Shown here: one piece after another, positions 25,250 to 34,029 of the stretch
Layout of the letters: each line of letters begins with the position of its first letter
Position numbering within the stretch: position 1 is the stretch's first letter
From: Pedobacter sp. ASV12
Lineage (GTDB): Bacteria > Bacteroidota > Bacteroidia > Sphingobacteriales > Sphingobacteriaceae
Direction: 5' to 3'
Length of the DNA stretch: 64,000 nucleotides
Assembly (NCBI RefSeq): GCF_016429155.1
Contig: NZ_JAELUC010000002.1
Span: forward strand, 62,001-126,000
Program-made: the position numbers and the translations under genes
The notes under the pieces: generated by a model
What the model was told of the DNA's origin: nothing
Database searches by the model: none
Seen by the model: only the letters and a program-made list of their open reading frames with translations

Positions 25250-27220
25250 ATGGAAAAACACGAACATCCTCCACATACAGACGGCTGTTGCAGCCACGAA
25301 CACAAGCACAGCCACGAACACAAGCACAGCCACGACGACGGGCACGACCATGACCATGGCGATGCTTCATCCATCAAAACCTATTTGCCGGCTATCTTAA
25401 GTCTGATGCTGCTGTTGAGCGCTATTGCCTTCGATCATTTTAAATTGGGCTTTTTTACGGGTTACTTACGTACAGGCTGGTATTTGCTGGCTTATGCCAT
25501 GGTAGCCTTTTCAGTAATCAAGGAAGCTGTATTGACCATCGTCAAGGGCGATATTTTTACCGAATTTTTATTGATGTCGCTGGCAACCATTGGCGCGCTG
25601 GCGCTGGGCGAATATCCCGAAGCTGTAGCCGTGATGTTGTTTTATGCCATCGGCGAACTGTTTCAGGGCGCTGCGGTCGACAAGGCCAAGCGAAATATCA
25701 AAGCCCTGCTCGATGTGAGACCCGATGTAGCTAACGTAGAGCGCAACGGTAAATTCGAAACCGTGAAGCCCGATACTGTAGCCATAGGCGAAACCATACA
25801 GCTCAAAGTGGGCGAAAAAGCTCCCCTGGATGGAGAATTGTTGAGCGAAAACGCCAGCTTTAACACGGCTGCCCTAACGGGAGAAAGTACACCAAGAACC
25901 ATTCGCCAGGGCGAAGCGGTGTTGGCGGGTATGCTCAATCTCGATCAGGTGGTTACGTTAAAAGTGACCAAGAAGTTTGCCGATAGTGCCTTATCGCGTA
26001 TTTTGGAGATGGTGCAGAATGCAACTTCGCGAAAAGCCAAAACAGAGTTGTTCATCCGCAAGTTTGCCCGCGTGTATACGCCAATTGTTTTCTTTTTGGC
26101 AGTAGCACTGGTGGCTTTGCCTTATTTTTTTGTGGCCAATTACGATTTTCAGACCTGGTTGTACCGTGCACTGGTGTTTTTGGTCATTTCATGCCCTTGT
26201 GCCCTGGTTATTTCTATACCTTTGGGCTATTTTGGCGGTATTGGTGCGGCTTCTGCGAACGGAATCCTATTTAAAGGCTCTAATTTTCTCGATGTCATCA
26301 CCCAGCTTAATGTAGTGGTGATGGATAAAACCGGTACCTTAACCCAAGGTGTGTTCAAGGTGAAAGAAGTCAAGGCCGAAATTGACGAAGCCAGGTTCAT
26401 GAGCTTGTTGGCCTCATTAGAATCGCAGTCTACCCATCCCATTGCCAAAGCCATTGTAAGCCATTATGGCGATAAGCAGTTGCTAGCTGTAACCGAAGTG
26501 AAAGAAATTGCAGGTCATGGTTTAACGGCGCTTATCGACCAGCAACAAATAAGTGCGGGCAATGCCAAGCTGCTTAAAAAATTAGGTGTCGATTATCCTG
26601 ATTTGATCAACGAACAAGTTGAAACCATTGTGCTGTTGGCTGTGGATGGCAAATATGCCGGTTATGCTATCATCGCCGATGAGGTAAAAGCCGATGCCAA
26701 GCAGGCGGTTGATGAACTGCACGCCAACGGTATCAAGCAGGTGGTGATGCTAAGTGGCGACAAAACGGCCATTACGCAGAAGCTGGCTAAAGAATTGGGT
26801 ATCGACCTGGCCTATGGCGATTTGTTGCCCGAAGATAAGGTAAGCAGGTTGGAAGAAATCAAGAAAGATCCGGCAAACCAGGTAGCCTTTGTAGGCGATG
26901 GCATCAACGATGCACCGGTGCTGGCGCTTAGCGATGTAGGCATGGCCATGGGGGCCATGGGTAGCGATGCGGCTATCGAAACGGCTGATGTAGTGATTCA
27001 AAACGACCAGCCGAGCCGGATTGTTACAGCTATTAAAATTGGCAAAGCCACCAAGCGCGTGGTTTATCAGAACATTGGCCTGGCCTTTGTGGTAAAAGCT
27101 GTGGTGCTTATTTTGGGTGCTGGTGGTCTTGCCACTATGTGGGAGGCTGTTTTTGCCGATGTTGGCGTCGCATTTCTGGCGATTTTAAATGCGGTGAGAA
27201 TTCAAAGGATGAAATTTTGA
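25250..27220 (+). CDS. Heavy-metal P1B-type ATPase (Zn/Cd/Pb type)
   Basis: A 656-residue ATP-driven exporter in the inner membrane. The N-terminus is a His-rich cytosolic tail with a tandem duplication (SHEHKHSHEHKHSH) and CCSH, instead of a ferredoxin-like HMA domain. Then come membrane helices, the actuator TGES, the SCPCALVIS metal-site helix, DKTGTLTQG (phosphorylated Asp), the STHPIAKAI HP motif and GDGINDAPVL. The CPC plus His-rich tail fits Zn/Cd export. The ATG at 25250 is used; a TTG at 25229 would add seven residues and overlaps the -7 box. Confidence 0.9.
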   Translation: MEKHEHPPHTDGCCSHEHKHSHEHKHSHDDGHDHDHGDASSIKTYLPAILSLMLLLSAIAFDHFKLGFFTGYLRTGWYLLAYAMVAFSVIKEAVLTIVKGDIFTEFLLMSLATIGALALGEYPEAVAVMLFYAIGELFQGAAVDKAKRNIKALLDVRPDVANVERNGKFETVKPDTVAIGETIQLKVGEKAPLDGELLSENASFNTAALTGESTPRTIRQGEAVLAGMLNLDQVVTLKVTKKFADSALSRILEMVQNATSRKAKTELFIRKFARVYTPIVFFLAVALVALPYFFVANYDFQTWLYRALVFLVISCPCALVISIPLGYFGGIGAASANGILFKGSNFLDVITQLNVVVMDKTGTLTQGVFKVKEVKAEIDEARFMSLLASLESQSTHPIAKAIVSHYGDKQLLAVTEVKEIAGHGLTALIDQQQISAGNAKLLKKLGVDYPDLINEQVETIVLLAVDGKYAGYAIIADEVKADAKQAVDELHANGIKQVVMLSGDKTAITQKLAKELGIDLAYGDLLPEDKVSRLEEIKKDPANQVAFVGDGINDAPVLALSDVGMAMGAMGSDAAIETADVVIQNDQPSRIVTAIKIGKATKRVVYQNIGLAFVVKAVVLILGAGGLATMWEAVFADVGVAFLAILNAVRIQRMKF

Positions 27221-27246
27221 ATTTGCTATTAATTTTAGTAAATTTG
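27216..27246 (+). promoter_or_regulatory. Promoter before the Uma2 gene
   Basis: TTTG at 27216-27219, 19-bp spacer, TAAATTTG at 27239-27246: a perfect match to the Bacteroidota consensus. The -33 box overlaps the stop of the ATPase gene. The predicted transcription start (about 27250-27252) coincides with the GTG at 27251, implying a leaderless mRNA if both calls are right. Confidence 0.55.
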
Positions 27247-27250
27247 ATCT

Positions 27251-27880
27251 GTGAAGGAGCATGTTAAATATAAAATCCCTGACGATTACGAAAAGGTGTG
27301 GCAGTTCAATGATATTGACCTGTCGCTAACCTATAGCTATGCCCATTACCTCAACTGGCTTTTTGATGATCGCGTAGAATTGATTAAAGGCAAGGTCTTC
27401 AAGATGAGCCCTGCGCCATCACGTTTGCATCAGGAAATTTCGAGAAACCTGTTTCTTCCAATCGCCAATTTTTTAAAAAATCAGCCTTGCAAAGCTTATA
27501 CAGCTCCTTTCGATGTGCGTTTTCCCAAAGAAAGTACAGCCAACGAAGCTATTTATACCGTGTTGCAACCCGATATTTGCGTCGTTTGTGATAAATCTAA
27601 GCTCGATGATAAAGGTTGCCTCGGCGCGCCAGATCTCGTTATCGAAATCCTTTCGCCGGGCAATAACAAAAAGGAATTGTTGTACAAATACCAAATCTAT
27701 CAAGAGTTTGGCGTAAAAGAATATTGGGTGGTAAGCCAAAGCGATCAAACCGTTTTAATTTACAGCTTAATCAATGGTCATTACCAGCCTTCAAAAATCT
27801 ACACGCTAGGCGAGGTTGTGACCTCGAGCGTTTTGCCGGGCTTTGGCCTCAGCCTCGACGAAGTATTTAGTGATTTGTAG
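27251..27880 (+). CDS. Uma2 family (DUF820) PD-(D/E)XK nuclease-fold protein
   Basis: A 209-residue protein with the Uma2 pattern: DRVELIKGKVFKMSPAP near the start, LQPDICVVCD, PDLVIEILSPGN (catalytic acidic residues) and the Lys-containing KYQIYQEFGVKEYWVV. The fold is that of restriction-type nucleases, but the cellular role is unknown; the family is expanded in cyanobacteria and Bacteroidota. It starts with GTG and overlaps the convergent VOC gene by 14 bp. Confidence 0.86.
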   Translation: MKEHVKYKIPDDYEKVWQFNDIDLSLTYSYAHYLNWLFDDRVELIKGKVFKMSPAPSRLHQEISRNLFLPIANFLKNQPCKAYTAPFDVRFPKESTANEAIYTVLQPDICVVCDKSKLDDKGCLGAPDLVIEILSPGNNKKELLYKYQIYQEFGVKEYWVVSQSDQTVLIYSLINGHYQPSKIYTLGEVVTSSVLPGFGLSLDEVFSDL

Positions 27881-28235
27881 GCAAATCCTGTCCGAATTGC
27901 AAGAGGTAGCCGTTGTTGTCGTAAATGGCAAATTCGCGCATGCCATAATCAAAATCTTCTAGCGGATAACAAACATTAGCCTGGTCTTTAAGCTGTTCCC
28001 AAATTTCATCAACGTTAGGGGTGTTGAAATAAAAAGAACCCGTAAAAACGGCTTTTTCAAAACCGATATGTTCGTTAGGCAGGCTTACAAAGATTTGTAC
28101 TTCGTCTTTTTGCAGGCAGGCCCAAAAAGTAGGCTGGTCGGTTAGGCAGGTAAAGCCGAGCAGCTGGGTGTAAAATTCAATAGTTGCATCAAACTGGTTA
28201 GTATAGAGGCAAGGGGTTAGTCGATCGAGTTGCAT
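27867..28235 (-). CDS. VOC superfamily protein (glyoxalase/bleomycin-resistance fold)
   Basis: A 122-residue single VOC domain: LTPCLYTNQFDATIEFYTQLL opens and REFAIYDNNGYLLQFGQ closes. Metal ligand candidates are not clearly conserved at the N-terminal strand. The substrate is unknown. It is one of several unrelated VOC genes in the window (also 38461, 59822, 60335). Confidence 0.83.
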   Translation of the reverse strand: MQLDRLTPCLYTNQFDATIEFYTQLLGFTCLTDQPTFWACLQKDEVQIFVSLPNEHIGFEKAVFTGSFYFNTPNVDEIWEQLKDQANVCYPLEDFDYGMREFAIYDNNGYLLQFGQDLPTNH

Positions 28236-28395
28236 GTTGAGCTTTTAGTTGAACTAAGCTACGAAATTATGTTCAAGGTTGTAAAGTTTAGGCTCTGCTA
28301 GCCGGTGTTCTTTGCGATAACCTTATACGATCTGTCAATTAGGTTCGCCATTAAAAACTGCCGACCGGAAAATGCCAATTGTGCACGCTTTCTGC

Positions 28396-28426
28396 TTTAA
28401 AAATTCCTGCCAAAATCGTATTTTTG
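28396..28426 (+). promoter_or_regulatory. Candidate valS promoter
   Basis: TTTA at 28396-28399, 19-bp spacer, TATTTTTG at 28419-28426, ending 23 bases before the valS ATG. The -7 box is perfect; the -33 box has one mismatch. No T-box-like leader is seen. Confidence 0.5.
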
Positions 28427-28449
28427 TAGTTTAATCGACACAAATATAC

Positions 28450-31125
28450 ATGAGCATTTCCACAAAATACGACCCTACGGCCGCAGAAGACAAATGGTAC
28501 AGCTATTGGCTAGACAAAAAGTTTTTTCATTCAACACCCGATGAACGTGAACCTTATACCATCGTCATTCCGCCACCAAATGTAACCGGCGTATTGCACA
28601 TGGGCCATATGCTCAACAACACCATTCAGGATGTGCTGATCCGTAAGGCGCGTATGCAGGGCAAAAATGCTTGCTGGGTACCTGGAACCGACCATGCTTC
28701 TATTGCAACCGAAGCAAAGGTGGTAGCCATGCTCAAAGAAAGAGGCATCAGCAAAAAAGACCTGAGCCGTGAAGAGTTTTTGAAGTACGCCTGGGAATGG
28801 AAAGAAAAATACGGTGGTATTATTCTAGACCAGCTCAAAAAACTGGGCGCCAGTTGCGATTGGGACAGAACCCGTTTCACCATGGAAGATGACCTGTCTG
28901 ATGCGGTAATCGATAGCTTTATCCATTTGTACAAAAAAGGCAATATCTACCGTGGCGTGCGCATGGTAAACTGGGATCCTACAGGCAAAACTGCCGTTTC
29001 TGACGAAGAAGTGATCCGCAAAGAAGTAAACCAAAAGTTGTACTACATCAAATATGAGGTGAAAAACGAAGGCGAGCCTTCAGCTTTTCTGACCATTGCA
29101 ACCACCAGGCCAGAGACCATCATGGCCGATAGTGCAATTTGTATCAATCCTAACGACGAGCGCTATACGCATTTGCATGGCAAAAAGGTTTTTGTGCCTT
29201 TGATCAATCGCGAAATTCCGATTATACAAGACGAATATGTAACCATGGAATTTGGAACAGGTTGCTTAAAAGTTACGCCTGCACACGATTTGAACGATTA
29301 TGAACTGGGGGTAAAACACAAGCTTCCGGTTATCGATATCCTGAACGACGATGGTACTTTGAACGATAAGGCCGAAATCCTGATTGGCGAAGACCGTTTC
29401 GTGGCTCGTAAAAAGATTGCCAAAATGCTCGAAGAAAGCGGGCACTTGGAAAAAGTAGAAGATTATAAATCGCAGGTAGGTTTTTCTGAACGTACCGATG
29501 CGGTTATCGAGCCAAAACTATCGCTGCAATGGTTCAGTAAAATGGACCAGTTGGCCAAACCGGCATTGGAGGATGTGTTGAACGGCGAAGTAAAGCTGAT
29601 CCCGGAAAAGTTCATCAATACCTATCGCCACTGGATGGAAAACGTGAAAGATTGGTGTATTAGTCGCCAATTGTGGTGGGGACAACGCATTCCAGCCTGG
29701 TATTTTCAGCACGAGGAGCCGGTTGTAGCCAAAACAAAGGCAGAAGCCATCGAAGAACTGATCAACCGTGTGCCAGAGCGTCGCGAGTGGTCTGAAGAAT
29801 CGAAGTCAGGCTTTAGAAAACAGGCCGAAGAATTTATCAGGCAGGACGAAGACGTGGTTGACACCTGGTTTTCGTCGTGGTTGTGGCCGATTACCGTTTT
29901 TGGTGGTTTTAAAGATTCCCAGAACAAAGATTTCAACTATTACTACCCAACCAACGATTTGGTAACTGCTCCGGAGATTTTGTTCTTCTGGGTGGCCCGT
30001 ATGATTATGGCTGGACGTGAATTTACAGGCAAAAAACCATTTACCAATGTTTATTTAACTGGTATTGTTCGCGATAAATTGGGCAGAAAAATGTCTAAAT
30101 CGCTAGGCAACTCGCCTGATCCGATTGGACTGATCGAAAAATACGGTGCCGATGGCGTAAGGGTGGGCATGCTGATGTCTTCGCCGGCTGGCAACGATTT
30201 GATGTTCGACGAAGCTTATTGCGAGCAAGGCCGTAACTTTGCCAACAAAATCTGGAATGCCTTCCGCTTGGTAAAAGGATGGGAGGTTGACGAAACTTTG
30301 GCCAATCCAAACCAAAAGGCCATCGCCTGGTTCGAAAGCCGTTTTAGCGAAGCTTTGGCCGAAATCGAATCTAACTTTAAACAATACCGCTTATCCGAAG
30401 CCTTAATGGCGACCTATAAATTGGTATGGGACGATTTCTGCGCCTGGTACCTGGAAATGATCAAGCCCCAGTACCAACATCCGGTTGATGCCGAGACCAA
30501 GAAAATCACCGTCCAGTATTTCGAGCAGATTTTAAGGTTATTGCATCCTTTTATGCCATTTTTAACCGAAGAACTGTACCACGACGAGCTGTTTGGCGAG
30601 CGTGCCGAAATGGATTGCTGCATTGTGGCTGAATATCCGGTAATTGGGCAGGCAAACGAGGCTTTGCTTAAAGAGGCCGAATTGGTTAAAGGATTGGTTT
30701 CGGAAATCAGAAACGTAAGGAATAAACGCCAGATTTCGCCAAAAGAGGCTTTGCCTTTGGCAATCAAGGTAAATTCTGGACTCGATTATAAACAATGGGA
30801 AAACATTGTTTTCAAATTGGCCAATATTGAGCAGATCGAGTTGGTTAACGACAAGGTTGCGGGTGCGGCCAGCTTTATGGTGGGCAACGACGAATTCTTC
30901 ATCAGTTTAGGAGGCAACGTTGATGCCGAGGCAGAAAAAGAGCGCTTAAGCAAAGAATTGGAATACCTGCAGGGCTTCCTGAAATCGGTTGATGCCAAGT
31001 TGGGCAACGAGCGTTTTGTACAAAATGCAAAACCCGAAATCATTGCCAACGAACGCAATAAAAAAGCCGATGCTGAATCTAAAATTGCAATCATTACCGA
31101 AAGCCTGGCGGCTTTGGAGGCTTAG
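28450..31125 (+). CDS. valS: Valyl-tRNA synthetase
   Basis: Charges tRNA-Val. The 891-residue class I synthetase has the HIGH-type motif as HMGHML in NVTGVLHMGHML, the editing domain around TTRPETIMADSA and GTGCLKVTPAHDLNDYELG, and the KMSKS loop in GRKMSKSLGNSPDP. An anticodon-binding helical domain follows, then a C-terminal coiled coil (AEKERLSKELEYLQGFLKSV). It appears to be full length. The next gene starts 1 bp after the stop. Confidence 0.97.
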   Translation: MSISTKYDPTAAEDKWYSYWLDKKFFHSTPDEREPYTIVIPPPNVTGVLHMGHMLNNTIQDVLIRKARMQGKNACWVPGTDHASIATEAKVVAMLKERGISKKDLSREEFLKYAWEWKEKYGGIILDQLKKLGASCDWDRTRFTMEDDLSDAVIDSFIHLYKKGNIYRGVRMVNWDPTGKTAVSDEEVIRKEVNQKLYYIKYEVKNEGEPSAFLTIATTRPETIMADSAICINPNDERYTHLHGKKVFVPLINREIPIIQDEYVTMEFGTGCLKVTPAHDLNDYELGVKHKLPVIDILNDDGTLNDKAEILIGEDRFVARKKIAKMLEESGHLEKVEDYKSQVGFSERTDAVIEPKLSLQWFSKMDQLAKPALEDVLNGEVKLIPEKFINTYRHWMENVKDWCISRQLWWGQRIPAWYFQHEEPVVAKTKAEAIEELINRVPERREWSEESKSGFRKQAEEFIRQDEDVVDTWFSSWLWPITVFGGFKDSQNKDFNYYYPTNDLVTAPEILFFWVARMIMAGREFTGKKPFTNVYLTGIVRDKLGRKMSKSLGNSPDPIGLIEKYGADGVRVGMLMSSPAGNDLMFDEAYCEQGRNFANKIWNAFRLVKGWEVDETLANPNQKAIAWFESRFSEALAEIESNFKQYRLSEALMATYKLVWDDFCAWYLEMIKPQYQHPVDAETKKITVQYFEQILRLLHPFMPFLTEELYHDELFGERAEMDCCIVAEYPVIGQANEALLKEAELVKGLVSEIRNVRNKRQISPKEALPLAIKVNSGLDYKQWENIVFKLANIEQIELVNDKVAGAASFMVGNDEFFISLGGNVDAEAEKERLSKELEYLQGFLKSVDAKLGNERFVQNAKPEIIANERNKKADAESKIAIITESLAALEA

Positions 31126-31126
31126 T

Positions 31127-31855
31127 ATGAAAAAAATAAAATTGGGTCTTGCCGGCTTGGCCTTGTGCTTTATGGCCTGCCAAAGCAACCAGAAACAACA
31201 GGAAACAGCTGATACGATGGTTCTGGATACAACCATTACGCAAGAGGTAGAAGTGCCACCTCCACCGGTTGCTGGGAGCGATACGGGTTTAAAACCAAAT
31301 CCAAATACCATTTTGGTAAGTTGCGATGGGGTAGGGAAGATTACTTTTGACGATACCTACGAATCTATTGAACGCAAGGCTGGCAAAGCGAATGTAGGAC
31401 TTGATTCTGTAATAGTTAATGGTGTGTTTCAGCAGACTTTTGCGACCAAAGTTTGGAAAGGTACGGCAGGAGAGCTTACCATCAATTGGCAGGAGAATAA
31501 ACCTCCCTATCAAACCATTCAGAATATCATTATTGATAAACCCGGCGCTACTTATGTGTTGCAGAATGGCATTAAATTAGGCAGTCCGCTATCACTGTTT
31601 AATAAGCTGAATGGCAAACCGGTAATGCTCATTGGCTTTGCGGGTAAAAATGCAGGTACCTTAATGAGTTTTGACGGGGGCAACCTGATGGCGCAGATAC
31701 CTTGCGTGAGGGGAGTTTTTGCTTTGCCTCTGATGAAGTCGCACCCTAAAGAGGTAGATGCGGTACTGACGCCAAACCTGGTTCAATCAGACCACACAGC
31801 TTTTAAGATTTACGATCCTACATTGGTAAAGATAATTGTCAACTCAAAAAGATAA
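31127..31855 (+). CDS. Lipoprotein of unknown function (DUF1131-like pattern)
   Basis: A 242-residue lipoprotein with signal MKKIKLGLAGLALCFMACQ. After a Thr/Pro-rich linker, the folded part includes CDGVGKITFDDTYESIERKAG and GIKLGSPLSLFNKLNGKPV. The segment that tracks how settings of a gauge-like domain change resembles DUF1131 lipoproteins, but I hold this loosely. The ATG is 1 bp after the valS stop, so the two are probably cotranscribed. The 46-codon upstream extension overlaps valS in another frame and is rejected. Confidence 0.72.
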   Translation: MKKIKLGLAGLALCFMACQSNQKQQETADTMVLDTTITQEVEVPPPPVAGSDTGLKPNPNTILVSCDGVGKITFDDTYESIERKAGKANVGLDSVIVNGVFQQTFATKVWKGTAGELTINWQENKPPYQTIQNIIIDKPGATYVLQNGIKLGSPLSLFNKLNGKPVMLIGFAGKNAGTLMSFDGGNLMAQIPCVRGVFALPLMKSHPKEVDAVLTPNLVQSDHTAFKIYDPTLVKIIVNSKR

Positions 31856-31858
31856 AAG

Positions 31859-32398
31859 ATGAAGAAATTAGCGGTCATGCTTTCAGTAGCCCTTTTGGTG
31901 GCCTGTTCCAATAAAAAAGCAACAGAAAATACAAGTAGTTCAACCATCTTTATCGAGCAGAAAGTAAACGAGTTTATTGCCGAAAACCCTGATTGGACCA
32001 AAGACCAGGCAACCCAGGATGCCACTACCGATAAGTTTAAGCATTGGGCCATAAACCTGAGCAACGAGCCTGACTTTCTGAAAGACATGCCTTTAAAGCT
32101 CAAAAGCCTAACCGATACGTTGGTAAGCGGACAAACTTTTAAGCTGGCCACTTTTGTGGGCTATAACGATAATGCAAGGCCCAAAGGTTCGCTGTTAAAT
32201 TACATCCAGCTTCAAATAAACGGTATTATGCCCGATGATATTGTGAAAACCGTAACACTCGACAAAAACTATACGCTTACCGGCAACTTGTATAAGCAAG
32301 GCAAAAGAGCCGATGTGAAGTTTGTGAAGGTGGCCGATTTTAAAGGTTATGACATAGGCAAATACACCTTTTCTATTACGGCGGTAAAACCGATGTAG
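31859..32398 (+). CDS. Small lipoprotein of unknown function
   Basis: A 179-residue lipoprotein: the signal ends at ALLVACSNKK. It has an acidic helical middle (NEFIAENPDWTKDQATQDATT) and a strand-rich C-terminal half (FKLATFVGYNDNARPKG). No family recognised. It is 3 bp after the preceding lipoprotein gene and probably in the same transcript. The 32399-32638 gap beyond it shows no gene or clear site. Confidence 0.72.
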   Translation: MKKLAVMLSVALLVACSNKKATENTSSSTIFIEQKVNEFIAENPDWTKDQATQDATTDKFKHWAINLSNEPDFLKDMPLKLKSLTDTLVSGQTFKLATFVGYNDNARPKGSLLNYIQLQINGIMPDDIVKTVTLDKNYTLTGNLYKQGKRADVKFVKVADFKGYDIGKYTFSITAVKPM

Positions 32399-32638
32399 TT
32401 TTACAATAAGTTTTAGTCACAGATGAACAGATTGGTTTTGGGGATTTAGGCCTATTAATTTCGTTCATCAATGACTTTTACCCTATAGCTTAGGGGGGCT
32501 TTAGGCTTTTGTTTCTATTGTAATTAAAATATTATTGCTCAGGCTATTAATTCTGATTGAAAAACCTTATTATTGGTTAGGTTAAAACGTTTAAGCTGCC
32601 TAACATCAACTTTTCACTCATTCAATAACCGTTCTGAG

Positions 32639-33994
32639 ATGGATAACACTAGAAGAACATTTATCAAGCAATCCGTATTGCTTGCAGCCGCTACTTATGC
32701 AGGTACGCTCAGTACAAGCGCAAAAAGCTATAACCGCATTATAGGTGCCAACGATCGAGTTCGTGTAGGTGCAGTCGGTTTTTCGGATCGATTTAGGGAA
32801 ACGCTTTTTCCCTGTTTTCAAAATCACTACAAGGAACTGAATTTTGACCTGGTTGGCCTTTCCGATCTGTGGGCCTACCGCAGGGATCAGGGTACTGCCT
32901 TTCTCAAGGAAAAAACGGGTAGCGATATCAAAAGCTGTCGCAACAACGACGAACTATACGCCATGAAAGACCTGGATGCGGTTATTATCAGTACGGCCGA
33001 TTTTCAGCATGCTTTGCATACCATAGAAGCGGTAAAAGCCGGTTGCGATGCCTATGTAGAAAAACCCTTTGCCGAAACCATGGATGATGCCAAAGCTGCC
33101 TTAAAGGCCGTGAAATCCAGCAATAAAATTGTACAGATCGGTTCGCAACGCCGCAGTGGCGAGAATTATAAAAATGCAGCTGAATATATCCAACAGGGTA
33201 AGTTTGGGCCCATTACAGCGGTGGATTTGGTGTGGAACGTAAACCAACCCGGGCGTTGGCGCAGACCTGCCTTGGTAGCCAAACTCAAACAGGAAGACAT
33301 CGATTGGAAGCGTTTTCTGCTCAACCGTCCGGCCGATACCTGGGACCCTCGCAAATATTTGGAATACCGCTTGTTCTGGCCTTACTCTTCGGGCATGCCC
33401 GGGCAGTGGATGTCGCACCAAATTGATACGGTGCACTGGTTTACGCAGTTGCATCATCCGCGCAGCGTAGTGGCCAATGGTGGTATCTACACTTGGAAGG
33501 ATGGCCGCAAAAATTGGGATACCATGGTGGCGGTATTCGATTATGGCAAACCCAATACCAGTGATGGCTTTCAGGTTACCTTTACCTCGAGGATGCAGAA
33601 CAGCGTAGGCGATGTAGGCGAAGTGTATTATTCGAACGGCGGAGAGCTCAACCTCATCACCAATAAAGTTTCGCCAAAAGGAGGCTTGGGCGAGAAAGAA
33701 GCGGCCGCTATGGGCATGAAAGCCAATTTGTTGGGCAATTTCGACCTTTCCAAAGCCGAGATCAAGACGGCTACCGGTGCCAGCATGGGTGGCGATCCCC
33801 TAACTTCGGGCCACATGCGCAACTGGATGGAGTGCGTACGCAGTCGAAAAACGCCAAATGCTCCGGTTGAGGCAGGTTACTATCATTCTATAGCCAATAT
33901 CATGACCAATGCGGCGGTACATACCGGTGCAAAAGCCACTTTCGATGAGCAAAAACAGGAAGTAATGGCCAACGGCAAGACTTTCAAATATTAA
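32639..33994 (+). CDS. Gfo/Idh/MocA family oxidoreductase, probably exported
   Basis: A 451-residue NAD(P)-dependent dehydrogenase-like protein. The N-terminus, TRRTFIKQSVLLAAATYAG, looks like a Tat signal. The nucleotide-binding region reads RVGAVGFSDRF, which lacks the full GxGxxG. The EKP motif is present (YVEKPFAETMDDAK). C-terminal substrate domain: PGQWMSHQIDTVHWF. It stands 35 bp before a double DUF1080 gene and is probably part of a glycoside-oxidation pathway. The ATG at 32639 is used. Confidence 0.88.
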   Translation: MDNTRRTFIKQSVLLAAATYAGTLSTSAKSYNRIIGANDRVRVGAVGFSDRFRETLFPCFQNHYKELNFDLVGLSDLWAYRRDQGTAFLKEKTGSDIKSCRNNDELYAMKDLDAVIISTADFQHALHTIEAVKAGCDAYVEKPFAETMDDAKAALKAVKSSNKIVQIGSQRRSGENYKNAAEYIQQGKFGPITAVDLVWNVNQPGRWRRPALVAKLKQEDIDWKRFLLNRPADTWDPRKYLEYRLFWPYSSGMPGQWMSHQIDTVHWFTQLHHPRSVVANGGIYTWKDGRKNWDTMVAVFDYGKPNTSDGFQVTFTSRMQNSVGDVGEVYYSNGGELNLITNKVSPKGGLGEKEAAAMGMKANLLGNFDLSKAEIKTATGASMGGDPLTSGHMRNWMECVRSRKTPNAPVEAGYYHSIANIMTNAAVHTGAKATFDEQKQEVMANGKTFKY

Positions 33995-34029
33995 ACCCAT
34001 ATCTACCTATCATTTATAACCCCAATATA

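Noticed and set aside
25285-25335. Non-coding tandem repeat
   Set aside because: The 18-bp repeats are in frame and encode the His-rich tail of the metal ATPase.
28236-28449. T-box or other riboswitch leader before valS
   Set aside because: No T-box stem or terminator/antiterminator pair is visible; a simple promoter explains the region.
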